DNA from: Larkinella bovis
Lineage (GTDB): Bacteria; Bacteroidota; Bacteroidia; Cytophagales; Spirosomataceae
Assembly: GCF_042655385.1 (NCBI RefSeq)
Contig: NZ_JBHSMA010000004.1
Span: 248,001-312,000, forward strand
Reading direction: 5' to 3'
Length of the DNA: 64,000 nucleotides
Within the stretch, counting starts at the first letter, position 1. Every line of letters starts with the position of its first letter. Shown here piece by piece: positions 44,468 through 53,066 of this stretch. The notes below the pieces were generated by a model. That model was given only the letters and a program-made list of their open reading frames with translations. It made no database searches and was not told the DNA's origin. The position numbers and the translations under genes are program-made.

Positions 44468-46807
44468 TCATTCGGCCCGGACCGTGATTTGAATGTTGGT
44501 GTTGCGGCCTTTGTCGTCGGCGCACGAAATTTTCAGTGCGCCGGGTTGCGGACTAAAGAAAACGCCTTCCGTCGGAGCCGCTTTTCGGTACAATTTATCG
44601 TTCAGGTACCAGTACACCTCTTTCACTTCGTTGTCGGCCTGGCAACTCAGCTGCAATTGCTGCGGCTGGTTCGGATTGATAAAATACTCGCTGCCGTCGT
44701 TCGGGCTCATAATCTGCGGCCCCTGCCGGGCAAAAACGCGGGTGCAGGCCGGATTGTGGGGCGGTATTTTGGCGTACGGAATCCGCCGACTTTCGTAAAA
44801 GGCAATCAGTTCGGGAGCCAGATTGGGATACAATTTTTGAACCGCATCATCGGTTCCGGCCGTTTCGGGCAGGCAATGGGCGCAATACGAAACCGTACCG
44901 ATGGCGTTCGTCCAGACGGTTTTCCGATGCTGACACCGGTGGTACGGCGAAACGCCCATGATGGCGTAATCGACAATTTTGTGTTCGCAGAATTCACCCG
45001 GGACGTCCCCGGTTTCGGCGCAAACCTGGCGCATCGACAAACTCTTCGGCATCCGAAACCAGCCGCTGGACGAGTTGTAATCGATCGCGTTGAAAATACT
45101 GAATAACAAGGGCGTGGCAATATTCGCTCCGCTCAGTTCGGGAACTCCCTCGCCCGAAAAATTGCCGACCCACACACCCACCGTATACCGTTTGTTGTAG
45201 CCAATGCTCCAGGCATCCCGCCGACCGTAGGACGTGCCGGTTTTCCAGGCGATGCGCGGCAGGTGGTAGCTATTATCGAAATTATTAGGCAAATCCGGGC
45301 GCGTAATCTGCGTCAGTGTGTTCGTAATCAGAAAAGCTGCGTCCGGCGAAATCAGGCGGTTTTTTCGGGACGTTCCTTCTGCTTCGTTCGGAAGGATGTA
45401 GCTGAGATTTCGGGCCTCCCCGCCGTTGGCGAAAGCCGCAAAAAGACGAGTGAGTTCCTCCAGCGTGACCCCGCATCCGCCCAGAATAACCGATAAACCC
45501 AGACTTTTCGACTGTTTTTTGATGGTTTCAAATCCGGCTTTTTTCAGGAGATCGACAAATTTGGGCGTGCCAAGCTGCTGAAGGGTTTTTACCGCCGGAA
45601 CGTTCAGCGAATTGGCCAGCGCCGATTCGACCGTGATAGGCCCGTAAAACTGCCGGTCGTAATTCTCGGGTTCGTAGCCGGAAAAGCTCGTTGGTACATC
45701 GTTCACTACGGTTTTGGGCGTCATCAACCCCTGGTCGAACGCCAGCGCGTAGAGCAGCGGTTTCAGCGTACTCCCCGGCGACCGCACCGCCCGGACGCCA
45801 TCCACCTGCCCACCGTCGTAGCGGTTCCGGAAACCCGCCGAACCAACGTAGGCTTCCACCGCCATCGTCTGGTTATTGACCACCAGCACAGCCGCATTGT
45901 GAATGTTCATCGCCCGCACCCGCCCGACGTAATGGGCCACCAGTTGTTCCGTCTGCGCCTGCCGGTTGGGCAGCAACCGGGTATGAATAACCGGTTGGTC
46001 GGGATGGCTTTTCTTCAACCGCAGCGCCAGGTGGGGCGCCCGACTCGGCAAGGCCCGGCGGTAGGCATTCAGCGGTTCCGCCAGCGCGTCGACAATGGTT
46101 TCGTCGGGAAATAATCCGGTTTTTCGAAAGCGGTTTAGCCAGCGGTTTCGCTCCTGCACGATGCGTGTATTGTTTATGCCCAACCGCAGACTCGACGGAC
46201 GGTTCGGAATGATGGTCAGCGTAGTCACTTCGGCCAGGCTCAGCAATTGGGGCGGTTTTCCCAAATACAGCATCGAGGCCGATTTAATGCCTTCAATGTT
46301 CCCGCCATACGGAACCAGGTTTACATAGAGTTGCAGAATTTCGTCTTTGGAATAAAAAATCTCCAGCTGAATGGCGCGAAACAATTCAATGATTTTGCTG
46401 CCATACGTCCGTTCGCGCGGTTCCAGCAACCGGACCACCTGCATGGTGATGGTCGACGCGCCGGATGTCCGGCGGCCCGTGGTCAGGTTCCGAAAAACCG
46501 CCCGAGCCATGGCGACCGGGTTGAAACCGGGGTGGTAATAAAAGTACCGGTCTTCTTTCTGGAGAATGGTTTGCCGGAGAACCGGCGTAATTTCAGCCAG
46601 TTCGGTCGCCAGCCGCCACTTGTCGTCGTCGCTCAGAAAAGCGTGGAGAACCGTGCCATCGGCCGCCGTGATTACCGTCGAATACCGGGGGCGAACTTTC
46701 AGCGGAAACGCCAGAGTCAGTCCCAGAAACAGCACAAGGACGCCCAGCACCGGCTTAACCCAGCGCTGTTTCCAGAGTTTTTTGGTGATGTGACGTAATT
46801 TTTCCAA
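44468..46807 (-). CDS. pbpC: Penicillin-binding protein 1C
   Basis: A 779-residue bifunctional peptidoglycan synthase. An N-terminal membrane helix is followed by GT51 glycosyltransferase motifs (LQKEDRYFYYHPGFNPVAMARA; STITMQVVRLLEP; ELYxNL-like LQLYVNLVPYGG). The transpeptidase has SxxK in SPGSTLKPLLYAL, SxN in ANSLNVPA and KTG in WKTGTSYGRRDAW, and the BiPBP_C domain (KISCADDKGRN) is at the end. The start is TTG at 46,807, supported by AAGGAG six bases upstream; longer in-frame readings lack a Shine-Dalgarno site. Confidence 0.92.
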   Translation of the reverse strand: MEKLRHITKKLWKQRWVKPVLGVLVLFLGLTLAFPLKVRPRYSTVITAADGTVLHAFLSDDDKWRLATELAEITPVLRQTILQKEDRYFYYHPGFNPVAMARAVFRNLTTGRRTSGASTITMQVVRLLEPRERTYGSKIIELFRAIQLEIFYSKDEILQLYVNLVPYGGNIEGIKSASMLYLGKPPQLLSLAEVTTLTIIPNRPSSLRLGINNTRIVQERNRWLNRFRKTGLFPDETIVDALAEPLNAYRRALPSRAPHLALRLKKSHPDQPVIHTRLLPNRQAQTEQLVAHYVGRVRAMNIHNAAVLVVNNQTMAVEAYVGSAGFRNRYDGGQVDGVRAVRSPGSTLKPLLYALAFDQGLMTPKTVVNDVPTSFSGYEPENYDRQFYGPITVESALANSLNVPAVKTLQQLGTPKFVDLLKKAGFETIKKQSKSLGLSVILGGCGVTLEELTRLFAAFANGGEARNLSYILPNEAEGTSRKNRLISPDAAFLITNTLTQITRPDLPNNFDNSYHLPRIAWKTGTSYGRRDAWSIGYNKRYTVGVWVGNFSGEGVPELSGANIATPLLFSIFNAIDYNSSSGWFRMPKSLSMRQVCAETGDVPGEFCEHKIVDYAIMGVSPYHRCQHRKTVWTNAIGTVSYCAHCLPETAGTDDAVQKLYPNLAPELIAFYESRRIPYAKIPPHNPACTRVFARQGPQIMSPNDGSEYFINPNQPQQLQLSCQADNEVKEVYWYLNDKLYRKAAPTEGVFFSPQPGALKISCADDKGRNTNIQITVRAE

Positions 46808-46892
46808 TATGCACTCCTTAAACGGTCCGTTTATCAGATCGCCATTTAGCAAGCAATAGGACGTATTTCCCGCTTTTTAACTCCTTTTGTCA

Positions 46893-48305
46893 ATGAAAAT
46901 CCAGTTTTTTGGGGCCGCCCGCACCGTTACCGGCAGCAAACATTTGATTACAACCCAACGCGGAACCCGTATTCTGCTCGATTGCGGTCTGTTTCAGGGC
47001 ATCAACACCGACGATCTCAATCAGTCTTTCCGGTTTAAAGCCGCCGAGGTCGATTATCTCCTTCTCTCCCACGCCCATATCGACCATAGCGGATTGATTC
47101 CGCGACTGGTCCGCAAGGGGTTCAGCGGACCGATTTACTGCACGCCAGCCACCGCCGACCTCTGCCAGCTTATGTTACTGGACAGCGCCCACATTCAGGA
47201 AAAAGACCTGGAACGGGTCAACGAGCGCCGGAAACGACAGGGCCGTCCGTTGCTTGACCTCCTCTACGAAACCGCCGATGTGGAGCGCGCCCTGGCGCTG
47301 ATCAAAACCGTCGACTACGGGCAAACCTTCTGGCTCAGCCGCGACGAAGTCAGCGTGGTGTTCACGGATACCGCGCATTTACTCGGCAGTGCCGCCATCA
47401 GCCTGACCGTTCGTGAACCCGGCCCTCAGGGCGAACCCACCGAGAAGCGGCTGTTTTTCAGTGGCGACATTGGCCGTCCGCACGACAAGATACTTAAAAT
47501 GCCGGAGCCATTCCCGCAGGCGGATTACATTCTTTGCGAATCCACCTACGGCGATAAACGGCACGAACCGGAACCCGACATGCAGGCGCATTTGCTCCGG
47601 ATTGTACACGATACCTGCGTGGTACGCGGAGGAAAACTGATCATCCCGGCGTTTGCTGTCGACCGGACGCAGGAACTGGTGTATGCGCTGGATCAGCTCG
47701 CCAATCGCGGTGATTTACCCCGTTTGAACGTGTACATCGACAGTCCGATGGCGGTAAAAGCGACGCACCTGATGAAAGAACATGAGGAATGTTTCAACCC
47801 GGAAATCCGGGCCTACATCGAAAAAGATGGTGATGCGTTTGCGTTCCCGAACCTGCATTACATTTCGGACGTCGAAGATTCGAAAGCGATCAACACCCGC
47901 GACGAGCCCTGCATCATTATTTCGGCCTCGGGCATGGCCGAAGCCGGGCGGATTAAGCACCACATCAAAAACAATGTGGAAGATTCGCGCTGTACGATTC
48001 TGATTGTAGGCTATTGTGGTCCCGAAACCCTGGGGGGCGCGTTGAAACGGGGCGATGCACAGGTAAAGATTTTTGGAGAAACGTTTCAGGTCAATGCCGA
48101 TGTGGAGGTGATGGATTCATTCAGCGCCCACGGTGATTACCAGGAGATGCTCGATTTTCTGTCCTGCCAGAATCCGGCCCAGGTGAAACGGGTTTTTCTG
48201 GTGCACGGCGAATACGACCGGCAGGTGGTTTTCCGGCAGAAACTCCAGAGCGCCGGTTTTGAAAATGTGTATATTCCGTCCCTGTACGAGTCGGTGGAAG
48301 TGTAA
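46893..48305 (+). CDS. MBL-fold beta-CASP hydrolase (RNA-processing type)
   Basis: A 470-residue cytosolic protein. Metallo-beta-lactamase motifs are LLSHAHIDHSGLIPRL (HxHxDH), GSAAISL and FFSGDIGRPHD. The beta-CASP insert and C-terminal RMMBL part are shown by VDRTQELVYAL, IIISASGMAEAGRIKHHI and SFSAHGDYQEMLDFL. Such enzymes are mostly RNA endonucleases or exonucleases of the CPSF73 type. The ATG at 46,893 is used. It is divergent from pbpC and followed by a small hairpin, then the tRNA-Leu. Confidence 0.92.
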   Translation: MKIQFFGAARTVTGSKHLITTQRGTRILLDCGLFQGINTDDLNQSFRFKAAEVDYLLLSHAHIDHSGLIPRLVRKGFSGPIYCTPATADLCQLMLLDSAHIQEKDLERVNERRKRQGRPLLDLLYETADVERALALIKTVDYGQTFWLSRDEVSVVFTDTAHLLGSAAISLTVREPGPQGEPTEKRLFFSGDIGRPHDKILKMPEPFPQADYILCESTYGDKRHEPEPDMQAHLLRIVHDTCVVRGGKLIIPAFAVDRTQELVYALDQLANRGDLPRLNVYIDSPMAVKATHLMKEHEECFNPEIRAYIEKDGDAFAFPNLHYISDVEDSKAINTRDEPCIIISASGMAEAGRIKHHIKNNVEDSRCTILIVGYCGPETLGGALKRGDAQVKIFGETFQVNADVEVMDSFSAHGDYQEMLDFLSCQNPAQVKRVFLVHGEYDRQVVFRQKLQSAGFENVYIPSLYESVEV

Positions 48306-48306
48306 C

Positions 48307-48334
48307 CGGTTTTGAAAAATAATAAAAACCGGCT
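48307..48334 (+). terminator. Weak hairpin after the beta-CASP gene
   Basis: CCGGTTTT and AAAACCGG flank an AT-rich loop right after the stop. No long T-run follows, so termination is only likely. Confidence 0.45.
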
Positions 48335-48363
48335 CAGCCCATAAAAATTTATGCCAGGGGGAC

Positions 48364-48394
48364 TTGCAAATAAAATGAAAAAGCTTCATCTTTG
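48364..48394 (+). promoter_or_regulatory. tRNA-Leu promoter
   Basis: TTG at 48,364-48,366, a 20-base spacer, and CATCTTTG at 48,387-48,394 (one mismatch to TAnnTTTG). The predicted start of transcription is about 23 bases before the tRNA. Confidence 0.55.
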
Positions 48395-48421
48395 CAGTCC
48401 CAATTCATGGGTACCAATGAT

Positions 48422-48505
48422 GCCGAAGTGGTGAAACTGGTAGACACGCACGTTTCAGGGGCGTGTGAACGTGAGTTCATGCGAGTTCGAGTCTCGCCTT
48501 CGGCA
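48422..48505 (+). tRNA. tRNA-Leu (anticodon CAG)
   Basis: The acceptor stem GCCGAAG pairs with CTTCGGC, followed by discriminator A. The D-arm has TGGTGAAACTGGTAGACA. The anticodon arm CACGT-TTCAGGG-GCGTG gives CAG, reading CUG. A long variable arm (class II) and the T-loop GTTCGAGTC complete the leucine type. CCA is not encoded. A terminator follows. It marks the left edge of a clear change in base composition and gene content, so its 3' end is the probable attachment site of the island. Confidence 0.96.
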
Positions 48506-48513
48506 CAGCATTA

Positions 48514-48554
48514 AACCCGTAGCTAGCTATAAATCAGCAAGTTACGGGTTTTTT
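48514..48554 (+). terminator. Terminator of the tRNA-Leu transcript
   Basis: AACCCGTA pairs with TACGGGTT around a 21-base loop, followed by TTTT. Confidence 0.75.
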
Positions 48555-48563
48555 GTTTTGGTC

Positions 48564-48583
48564 GGGGGACGTTTTGGGGGACG
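48564..48583. repeat. GGGGGACG direct repeat at the island edge
   Basis: GGGGGACG occurs at 48,564-48,571 and 48,576-48,583, a 12-base period, directly after the tRNA terminator and before the AT-rich zone. It may be a remnant of recombinase arm sites or of a coding sequence at the junction. Confidence 0.4.
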
Positions 48584-48609
48584 GAATTCAAAATATTCTT
48601 GTGATAGAT

Positions 48610-49329
48610 ATGAACGGGTTCAAAAAAAATGAAATAGAAAAGTGGTTGTTAGGCCATGAAAACTCTTTTGGATACTACAAATGGCTTGAAAAAACAGGGC
48701 AATTTGAAGAGCGGGATGAAGTCAACCTTAATGCTTTAGAAAAATTAAAACTTCCAGCGCAGGTATTGTTAAAATATAAAGAAAAAATAGAATCAGAATT
48801 TGGCATTACAATAAATATAGTTGACTTCTGGAATAAGTATTATGCGGATCTAAATATAACAGACCCAGAAACCAAAGAAAAATTTAAAGAAGAAAGTATT
48901 ATAAAGCAAATTATTAAATATGCAACAGAGGAAAAAGAAAAGTTTGAAAAAGCTGCAAATAGCATAAGGCCCGAAAAAGAGAAATCAGAACAGATCGAAA
49001 TTGCAACTTATGAAAGATATTTTAGTAAGAAAGAATATTATGATTTCACAATAAATGCATTAAAACAATTTTCAATTATTAATGAACAGGGGGAGTACAT
49101 GCTACAAAATCGAAAAGAAGGTATTGTGTCAGGCTTTATCGATGCACTCATAATGAATGACATTTTCCCTAAACAATCTGATAAATCAGCTCATGAAACA
49201 TTTTGCAAAATACTCCGAATTGAATACAAGCGCTTTAAAAGGGAGAGCAAACAATATGATGAAATGAAAAAAAAAGTTGATAAATATTGCAAGGACTACA
49301 AAAAACACCTTCAAACACAGACTGATTGA
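48610..49329 (+). CDS. Hypothetical protein, AT-rich island
   Basis: A 239-residue Lys/Glu-rich, mostly helical protein. The ATG at 48,610 (MNGFKKNEIEKWLLGHENSFGYYKW) is preferred over upstream TTG readings that would run into the GC-rich edge. The C-terminal half includes YFSKKEYYDFTINALKQFSIINEQGEY and ends in a charged coil. Its position first in a tRNA-linked element, before an excisionase-like gene, suits a mobile-element accessory protein (RteC-like regulators have a comparable make-up), but I recognise no domain with confidence. Confidence 0.7.
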   Translation: MNGFKKNEIEKWLLGHENSFGYYKWLEKTGQFEERDEVNLNALEKLKLPAQVLLKYKEKIESEFGITINIVDFWNKYYADLNITDPETKEKFKEESIIKQIIKYATEEKEKFEKAANSIRPEKEKSEQIEIATYERYFSKKEYYDFTINALKQFSIINEQGEYMLQNRKEGIVSGFIDALIMNDIFPKQSDKSAHETFCKILRIEYKRFKRESKQYDEMKKKVDKYCKDYKKHLQTQTD

Positions 49330-49331
49330 AA

Positions 49332-49372
49332 TTGTCCTGAAATTGTCTTAATCTGTCCTGAATTGTCCTGAA
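49332..49372. promoter_or_regulatory. Four phased TTGTCCTGAA repeats
   Basis: TTGTCCTGAA at 49,332 and 49,363, CTGTCCTGAA at 49,353 and the variant TTGTCTTAAT at 49,343 are spaced 11, 10 and 10 bases apart, one DNA turn each. They lie just upstream of the HTH gene at 49,410. The arrangement suits cooperative binding on one DNA face by an excisionase-like or replication protein. Confidence 0.6.
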
Positions 49373-49409
49373 AGATAGAATTCCTTTGCAGTGTCAATAA
49401 TTTAAAAAA

Positions 49410-49706
49410 ATGAACACTGTAAGAACACTCCAAATTGAGCAAATTGACGCTCAAACGATTTTAGATAGGTTTTCTTCACTAGAAGGGGCTTTAAATGAGA
49501 TTAAAGCCCACATTTCTCCGCAACAACCTAATGCTTTTCTAACTAGGCAAGAAGTAGCAGACATCTTCAAAGTTACAAAAGTAACTATCTGGGACTGGAC
49601 CAAAAAAGGTTTAATAAAGTCTTATAGAATAGGAAATAAAGTAAGATACAAGGAGTCGGAGGTTATTTCAGCAGCAGCGCTTATTAAAAATAAATCCACA
49701 ATCTAG
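49410..49706 (+). CDS. Excisionase-like helix-turn-helix DNA-binding protein
   Basis: A 98-residue protein. After an N-terminal coil that could dimerise (about residues 5-35), residues 45-92 form a MerR/excisionase-type winged helix: FLTRQEVADIFKVTKVTIWDWTKKGLIKSYRIGNKVRY. Such proteins control excision or replication of small integrated elements. The four phased repeats upstream are its likely binding site. The composition is AT-rich like its neighbours. Confidence 0.85.
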   Translation: MNTVRTLQIEQIDAQTILDRFSSLEGALNEIKAHISPQQPNAFLTRQEVADIFKVTKVTIWDWTKKGLIKSYRIGNKVRYKESEVISAAALIKNKSTI

Positions 49707-49740
49707 ATTTTGGGTCCCATATTGGATTGTAGCTTATTTA

Positions 49741-49779
49741 AGTCCGAAAGCTACGCCATGTCCGGACTAAAAATTTTTT
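49741..49779 (+). terminator. Terminator-like hairpin after the HTH gene
   Basis: AGTCCG and CGGACT flank a 16-base loop and are followed by an A-run then TTTTTT. The stem is short, so strength is uncertain. Confidence 0.5.
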
Positions 49780-49823
49780 GGCATTAATAACAAGTGGAAA
49801 AAAGTGTAAAAACATAAACAAAA

Positions 49824-50795
49824 ATGATTGATACAATAGAAATAGTTCAAGATTTTGACTCGGTTAAAGAGTTGGAAGCTTGTATTCAAATTTTAGAGAA
49901 AAAGTATATTATTGATAAAAGTACAACTGTCAGTAATGATAACCTAAAACCAATAAAAACTTTCTACACATGTTGGGACAAAGGCTTTAAAATATGGATA
50001 ATACAAAATAAAATATACTTACAAGGCAGTCTTACAAAATTATATTTTGGTAATAATTATCAAACATTAAATAGCAGGCAATTAATCAAAGCTTATGAAA
50101 AATTGAAAGCTAGGTACTTTTTTATTAATTGGAATAAGGCAATCCATAAAAGGATTGATTTAGGGGTAAGCTTTAGACTTTCTACACCTCCTTCGTTTAC
50201 AATTAGAAAAATTATTGGAGGAAAAAGAATGAAGAAGACTGTATATAAGAGCAATGGTGAAAGTGTAATTATTGGAAATAACTCGAATCAGATAATTTTT
50301 TATGATCAAACAGAAAGTTGTAATAAAGAACTATCAAAGAATTCAAATATAAAAACGATACCAGACAATTTATTAAGAATAGAGTATAAAATGTTAAAAT
50401 TGCATACAATTGAAAGGCATTTTGGAAGTAAAAATATTACTATTGATTATATCTTGACGAATATGCATTTTTTACCTAAAATTTGGTATTCAATGTACTG
50501 TAATGCTGAAAAGGATTATTCAACAAATATTGGTTTGTTTAGTAATAAAAAAGAAATGGAAATAAAAGCCATTATTCATTATGGGATTGAATCATTAAAA
50601 AATGAGCTCGTGGATAGCTACAAATCTAAAAGATTAACAAGAAGTACAAAGCAAAATATACAGAATTATTTAGGAGATATATTAAGTTATCAATCCGAAT
50701 ACACAAAATCCTTAAATAGTATGAAAATATTAGATAATAGAGCAGAAAGATTTGCAAACTGCAACAGTTTCATTAGAGCTAATATTTCCGTCTAG
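49824..50795 (+). CDS. Phage/plasmid replication initiation-like protein (gene II/X family-like)
   Basis: A 323-residue AT-rich gene. Residues 62-95 (KIYLQGSLTKLYFGNN...LNSRQLIKAYEKL) and 108-117 (HKRIDLGVSF) resemble the conserved blocks of gene II/X (Phage_CRI) replication proteins. Those blocks read (S/G)xxKFLxGxNxxG followed by a helix and then RxDxxxxF. Those proteins nick the origin of filamentous phages and some plasmids for rolling-circle replication. Neighbours (HTH protein upstream, small partner downstream) suit a cryptic replicon. A catalytic Tyr cannot be assigned, so the call is provisional. Confidence 0.5.
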   Translation: MIDTIEIVQDFDSVKELEACIQILEKKYIIDKSTTVSNDNLKPIKTFYTCWDKGFKIWIIQNKIYLQGSLTKLYFGNNYQTLNSRQLIKAYEKLKARYFFINWNKAIHKRIDLGVSFRLSTPPSFTIRKIIGGKRMKKTVYKSNGESVIIGNNSNQIIFYDQTESCNKELSKNSNIKTIPDNLLRIEYKMLKLHTIERHFGSKNITIDYILTNMHFLPKIWYSMYCNAEKDYSTNIGLFSNKKEMEIKAIIHYGIESLKNELVDSYKSKRLTRSTKQNIQNYLGDILSYQSEYTKSLNSMKILDNRAERFANCNSFIRANISV

Positions 50796-50830
50796 TCTTT
50801 TAACATAAGGAAAAATTAAATAAGAAAAGT

Positions 50831-51409
50831 ATGGCTTACACAACAGTCACTTCGCTTCCTCTTAAACTAAGCTACCTTAATAGAAATGGGTTTTTGAAGA
50901 AAGGAAATAAGATTACAGGGAAATTAGTTTGGAAAAACCAATTCGGTGAAGTACTCGCCGAAGCAAAAATAGAAACATATAATTCAACTAATGAAAAAGG
51001 GTATATCAAACTGACTTACGATTTGAGGGATGGGCAGAGTGGTATTTATATGAGTTTTGATCAAGTGATATTTCTAGAATCACGAATTAGCAATTTAGGT
51101 AAAGGAAATGTATTGTATTTTATATGCCCAACAACTGCCACATGTTGCAGAGTATTATATAGAGTGGACGAAAACCATATTTGGCAAGGAAAAAATGCTT
51201 ACGATACACAGATTTACTATCCATTACAAATATCCTCCAAATCCCAATACCAGAATGAAAAATATTGGAATATGAAAGACTCATTAGTAGAAATTATAAG
51301 AGAAAAATTCACCCATTATTACAAAGGAATACAAACAAGAAGAGCTAAAAGATTTTACAAAAGACTAGATAAAATATTGAAAATTGAAGAAACGATGTTA
51401 AAGCCTTAA
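50831..51409 (+). CDS. Hypothetical partner of the replication-like protein
   Basis: A 192-residue protein. The first half is beta-rich; the middle carries GKGNVLYFICPTTATCCRVLY followed by AYDTQIYYPLQISSK, and the end is a basic helix (KGIQTRRAKRFYKRLDKIL). The pattern looks like a degenerate zinc ribbon plus basic tail, as in small DNA-binding proteins of mobile elements, but the second Cys pair is missing. It starts 35 bases after the Rep-like gene and is likely co-transcribed. Confidence 0.7.
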   Translation: MAYTTVTSLPLKLSYLNRNGFLKKGNKITGKLVWKNQFGEVLAEAKIETYNSTNEKGYIKLTYDLRDGQSGIYMSFDQVIFLESRISNLGKGNVLYFICPTTATCCRVLYRVDENHIWQGKNAYDTQIYYPLQISSKSQYQNEKYWNMKDSLVEIIREKFTHYYKGIQTRRAKRFYKRLDKILKIEETMLKP

Positions 51410-51702
51410 AAATTCATTAACGTATTTTAAAAGTAAATTACCACTAAGTATATTTCACAAATATCATTATTAGATAATATCGAGAAAAATAAAGTCAACC
51501 CCAAAAAAAATTATCAGAAATGGTCGTATTCTTTAAAGATTTAGATTCACTAATTTACCAAGGATTATAGGTGCGTGTCCTTTAAATTATCACCTACCCC
51601 CCATCTATATTGTTGAAGAATAAAAATAAGTCCTGAGCCTATTACGCGAAATTTCTGACAAAAAGTAAGTGGAATTAATAAAAGTATTTTAAATGATGAA
51701 GG
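51410..51702. other. Non-coding AT-rich spacer
   Basis: Nearly 300 bases between genes whose 3' ends face each other. It contains A-runs and a C-run but no gene, clear terminator or repeat that I can support. A replication origin of the small element could lie here; nothing proves it. Confidence 0.45.
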
Positions 51703-52635
51703 TTAATTTGGTTTAGTATCATCAAAATCAAATTTTATATCTAGTTTTAAAAGATAGGCTTCTATTTCCTCTCCTCCTTTTCCGCTAAATTTTGTTAACA
51801 CAAAATTTTCAGATTCTGTATTGCTGCTTACCTTACTCCCCTTAATTATATAATTTGTAGATTTATCTAACCTATGAGGAGATCTATAAACATACGCTTT
51901 TTCAGACGCAACTGTAAAATAGCGCGTTACAAATTTATTATATGTCAAAGTTTCAGACTTTTCCTCAGTGTCTTTTTTCTCTACTTGCGGTTCTGGATTT
52001 TTATACCCTGCATCACTATATGGGTCGTACAATGCCCACATAATAGTTTCAGTACCCCTTGAAATTAAAGTTTCTTTAACTAATCCAATGTTATAACGAT
52101 AATAATAAGCGCTTATAACAATACGGCCTTCCTTTTGTTTTTCATAAGCATGTTCAGATTGTATTACTAAGTATTTTACCTCACTACCAGCTTCTTGTAT
52201 TGTCTTAAAGAAGGCTGTACATTTATTTCCATCCTCTTTTGATATCCATGTAATTTTTTCCCCAAATTTCGGAATTGTAAATAAGATAGATGGTGGATTA
52301 AATATTTCTTCACGCCTATCTGCTATTGAGCTATTTCTTATTGTTCTTGTAATTACAACTTTGTTATTAGAAACTTGTAGGTATCTGGTTATAATACTAA
52401 TTGGTTTGTTTTGAAAGCTATTAATTTCTTTAATTATATAACCACCGTTCATATCATATCTAAATTCTCTTCTTCTCATCATGTCATACACCATCTTACC
52501 AGTTTTAGGAGAAACCATATAATAGAAGAAGTTCTTTAACTGACCAGCAGGTAAAATCCAATTTATTGTTTCATTTTGTGCATACATTAGGTGGCTAATA
52601 AAGGATAATGTTATCAGGAATAAATACTTTTTCAT
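51703..52635 (-). CDS. Secreted hypothetical protein
   Basis: A 310-residue protein with signal peptide (MKKYLFLITLSFISHLMYAQ); the ATG at 52,635 places it exactly. The N-terminal two-thirds is beta-rich with no recognised family. The C-terminal 70 residues (YFTVASEKAYVYRSPHRLDKSTNYIIKGSKV) look like a bacterial SH3-type domain, often a cell-wall binder. A TAACTTTG box at 52,671-52,664 on the minus strand is a candidate promoter. Confidence 0.72.
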   Translation of the reverse strand: MKKYLFLITLSFISHLMYAQNETINWILPAGQLKNFFYYMVSPKTGKMVYDMMRRREFRYDMNGGYIIKEINSFQNKPISIITRYLQVSNNKVVITRTIRNSSIADRREEIFNPPSILFTIPKFGEKITWISKEDGNKCTAFFKTIQEAGSEVKYLVIQSEHAYEKQKEGRIVISAYYYRYNIGLVKETLISRGTETIMWALYDPYSDAGYKNPEPQVEKKDTEEKSETLTYNKFVTRYFTVASEKAYVYRSPHRLDKSTNYIIKGSKVSSNTESENFVLTKFSGKGGEEIEAYLLKLDIKFDFDDTKPN

Positions 52636-52720
52636 ATTGTAAAGTGTTTTTTGCCACAATTTACAAAGTTATTAATACTTGTCAACGAATCCGATGACAT
52701 CTTTTAGTAATCGGTCACTC

Positions 52721-52742
52721 AACTTGCTAGCGCTAGCAAGTT
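52721..52742. promoter_or_regulatory. Perfect 22-bp palindrome at the Xre gene start
   Basis: AACTTGCTAGC is followed without spacer by its exact reverse complement. It ends three bases before the ATG at 52,746 and lies in the region shared with the divergent secreted-protein gene. It is the obvious operator for the encoded Xre repressor. Confidence 0.75.
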
Positions 52743-52745
52743 GTC

Positions 52746-52961
52746 ATGGACAAAAAGCAATTTTTAACAGAATTAGGGAATAGGATAGTTCAATTAAGGC
52801 TGGATCGGGGATGGAGTCAGGCGGATTTAGCGCGCGCTTGTTTCAAAGATAGACAAAGTATCGAGCGTTTGGAGAATGGAAAAATTAACCCATCAATTTA
52901 TTATTTGAAAGAAATTGCAGACGCTTTGGAAGTACCACCTAATAAACTATTAGAATTTTAA
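52746..52961 (+). CDS. Xre family HTH transcriptional regulator
   Basis: A 71-residue single-domain repressor: LGNRIVQLRLDRGWSQADLARACFKDRQSIERLENGKINPSIYYLKEIADAL is a full HTH_3 domain of five helices. No extra domain follows, so it should bind as a dimer to a palindrome; a perfect one lies directly upstream. No ribosome-binding site is visible because the palindrome occupies that space. Confidence 0.9.
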   Translation: MDKKQFLTELGNRIVQLRLDRGWSQADLARACFKDRQSIERLENGKINPSIYYLKEIADALEVPPNKLLEF

Positions 52962-53040
52962 AAGCAAATAAGACCAATGAATGAGTGTACAAAATGTAAA
53001 TAACTTTGGTAATAATATACTAATTAACACTGGTCACCAA

Positions 53041-53066
53041 AAAAGAAAGCCCGGAAGTTCCGGGCT
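53041..53066 (-). terminator. Hairpin with T-run on the minus strand
   Basis: AGCCCGGAA and TTCCGGGCT are separated by one base; reading the minus strand, TTCTTTT follows. It would end transcription coming from the IS side. Confidence 0.6.
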
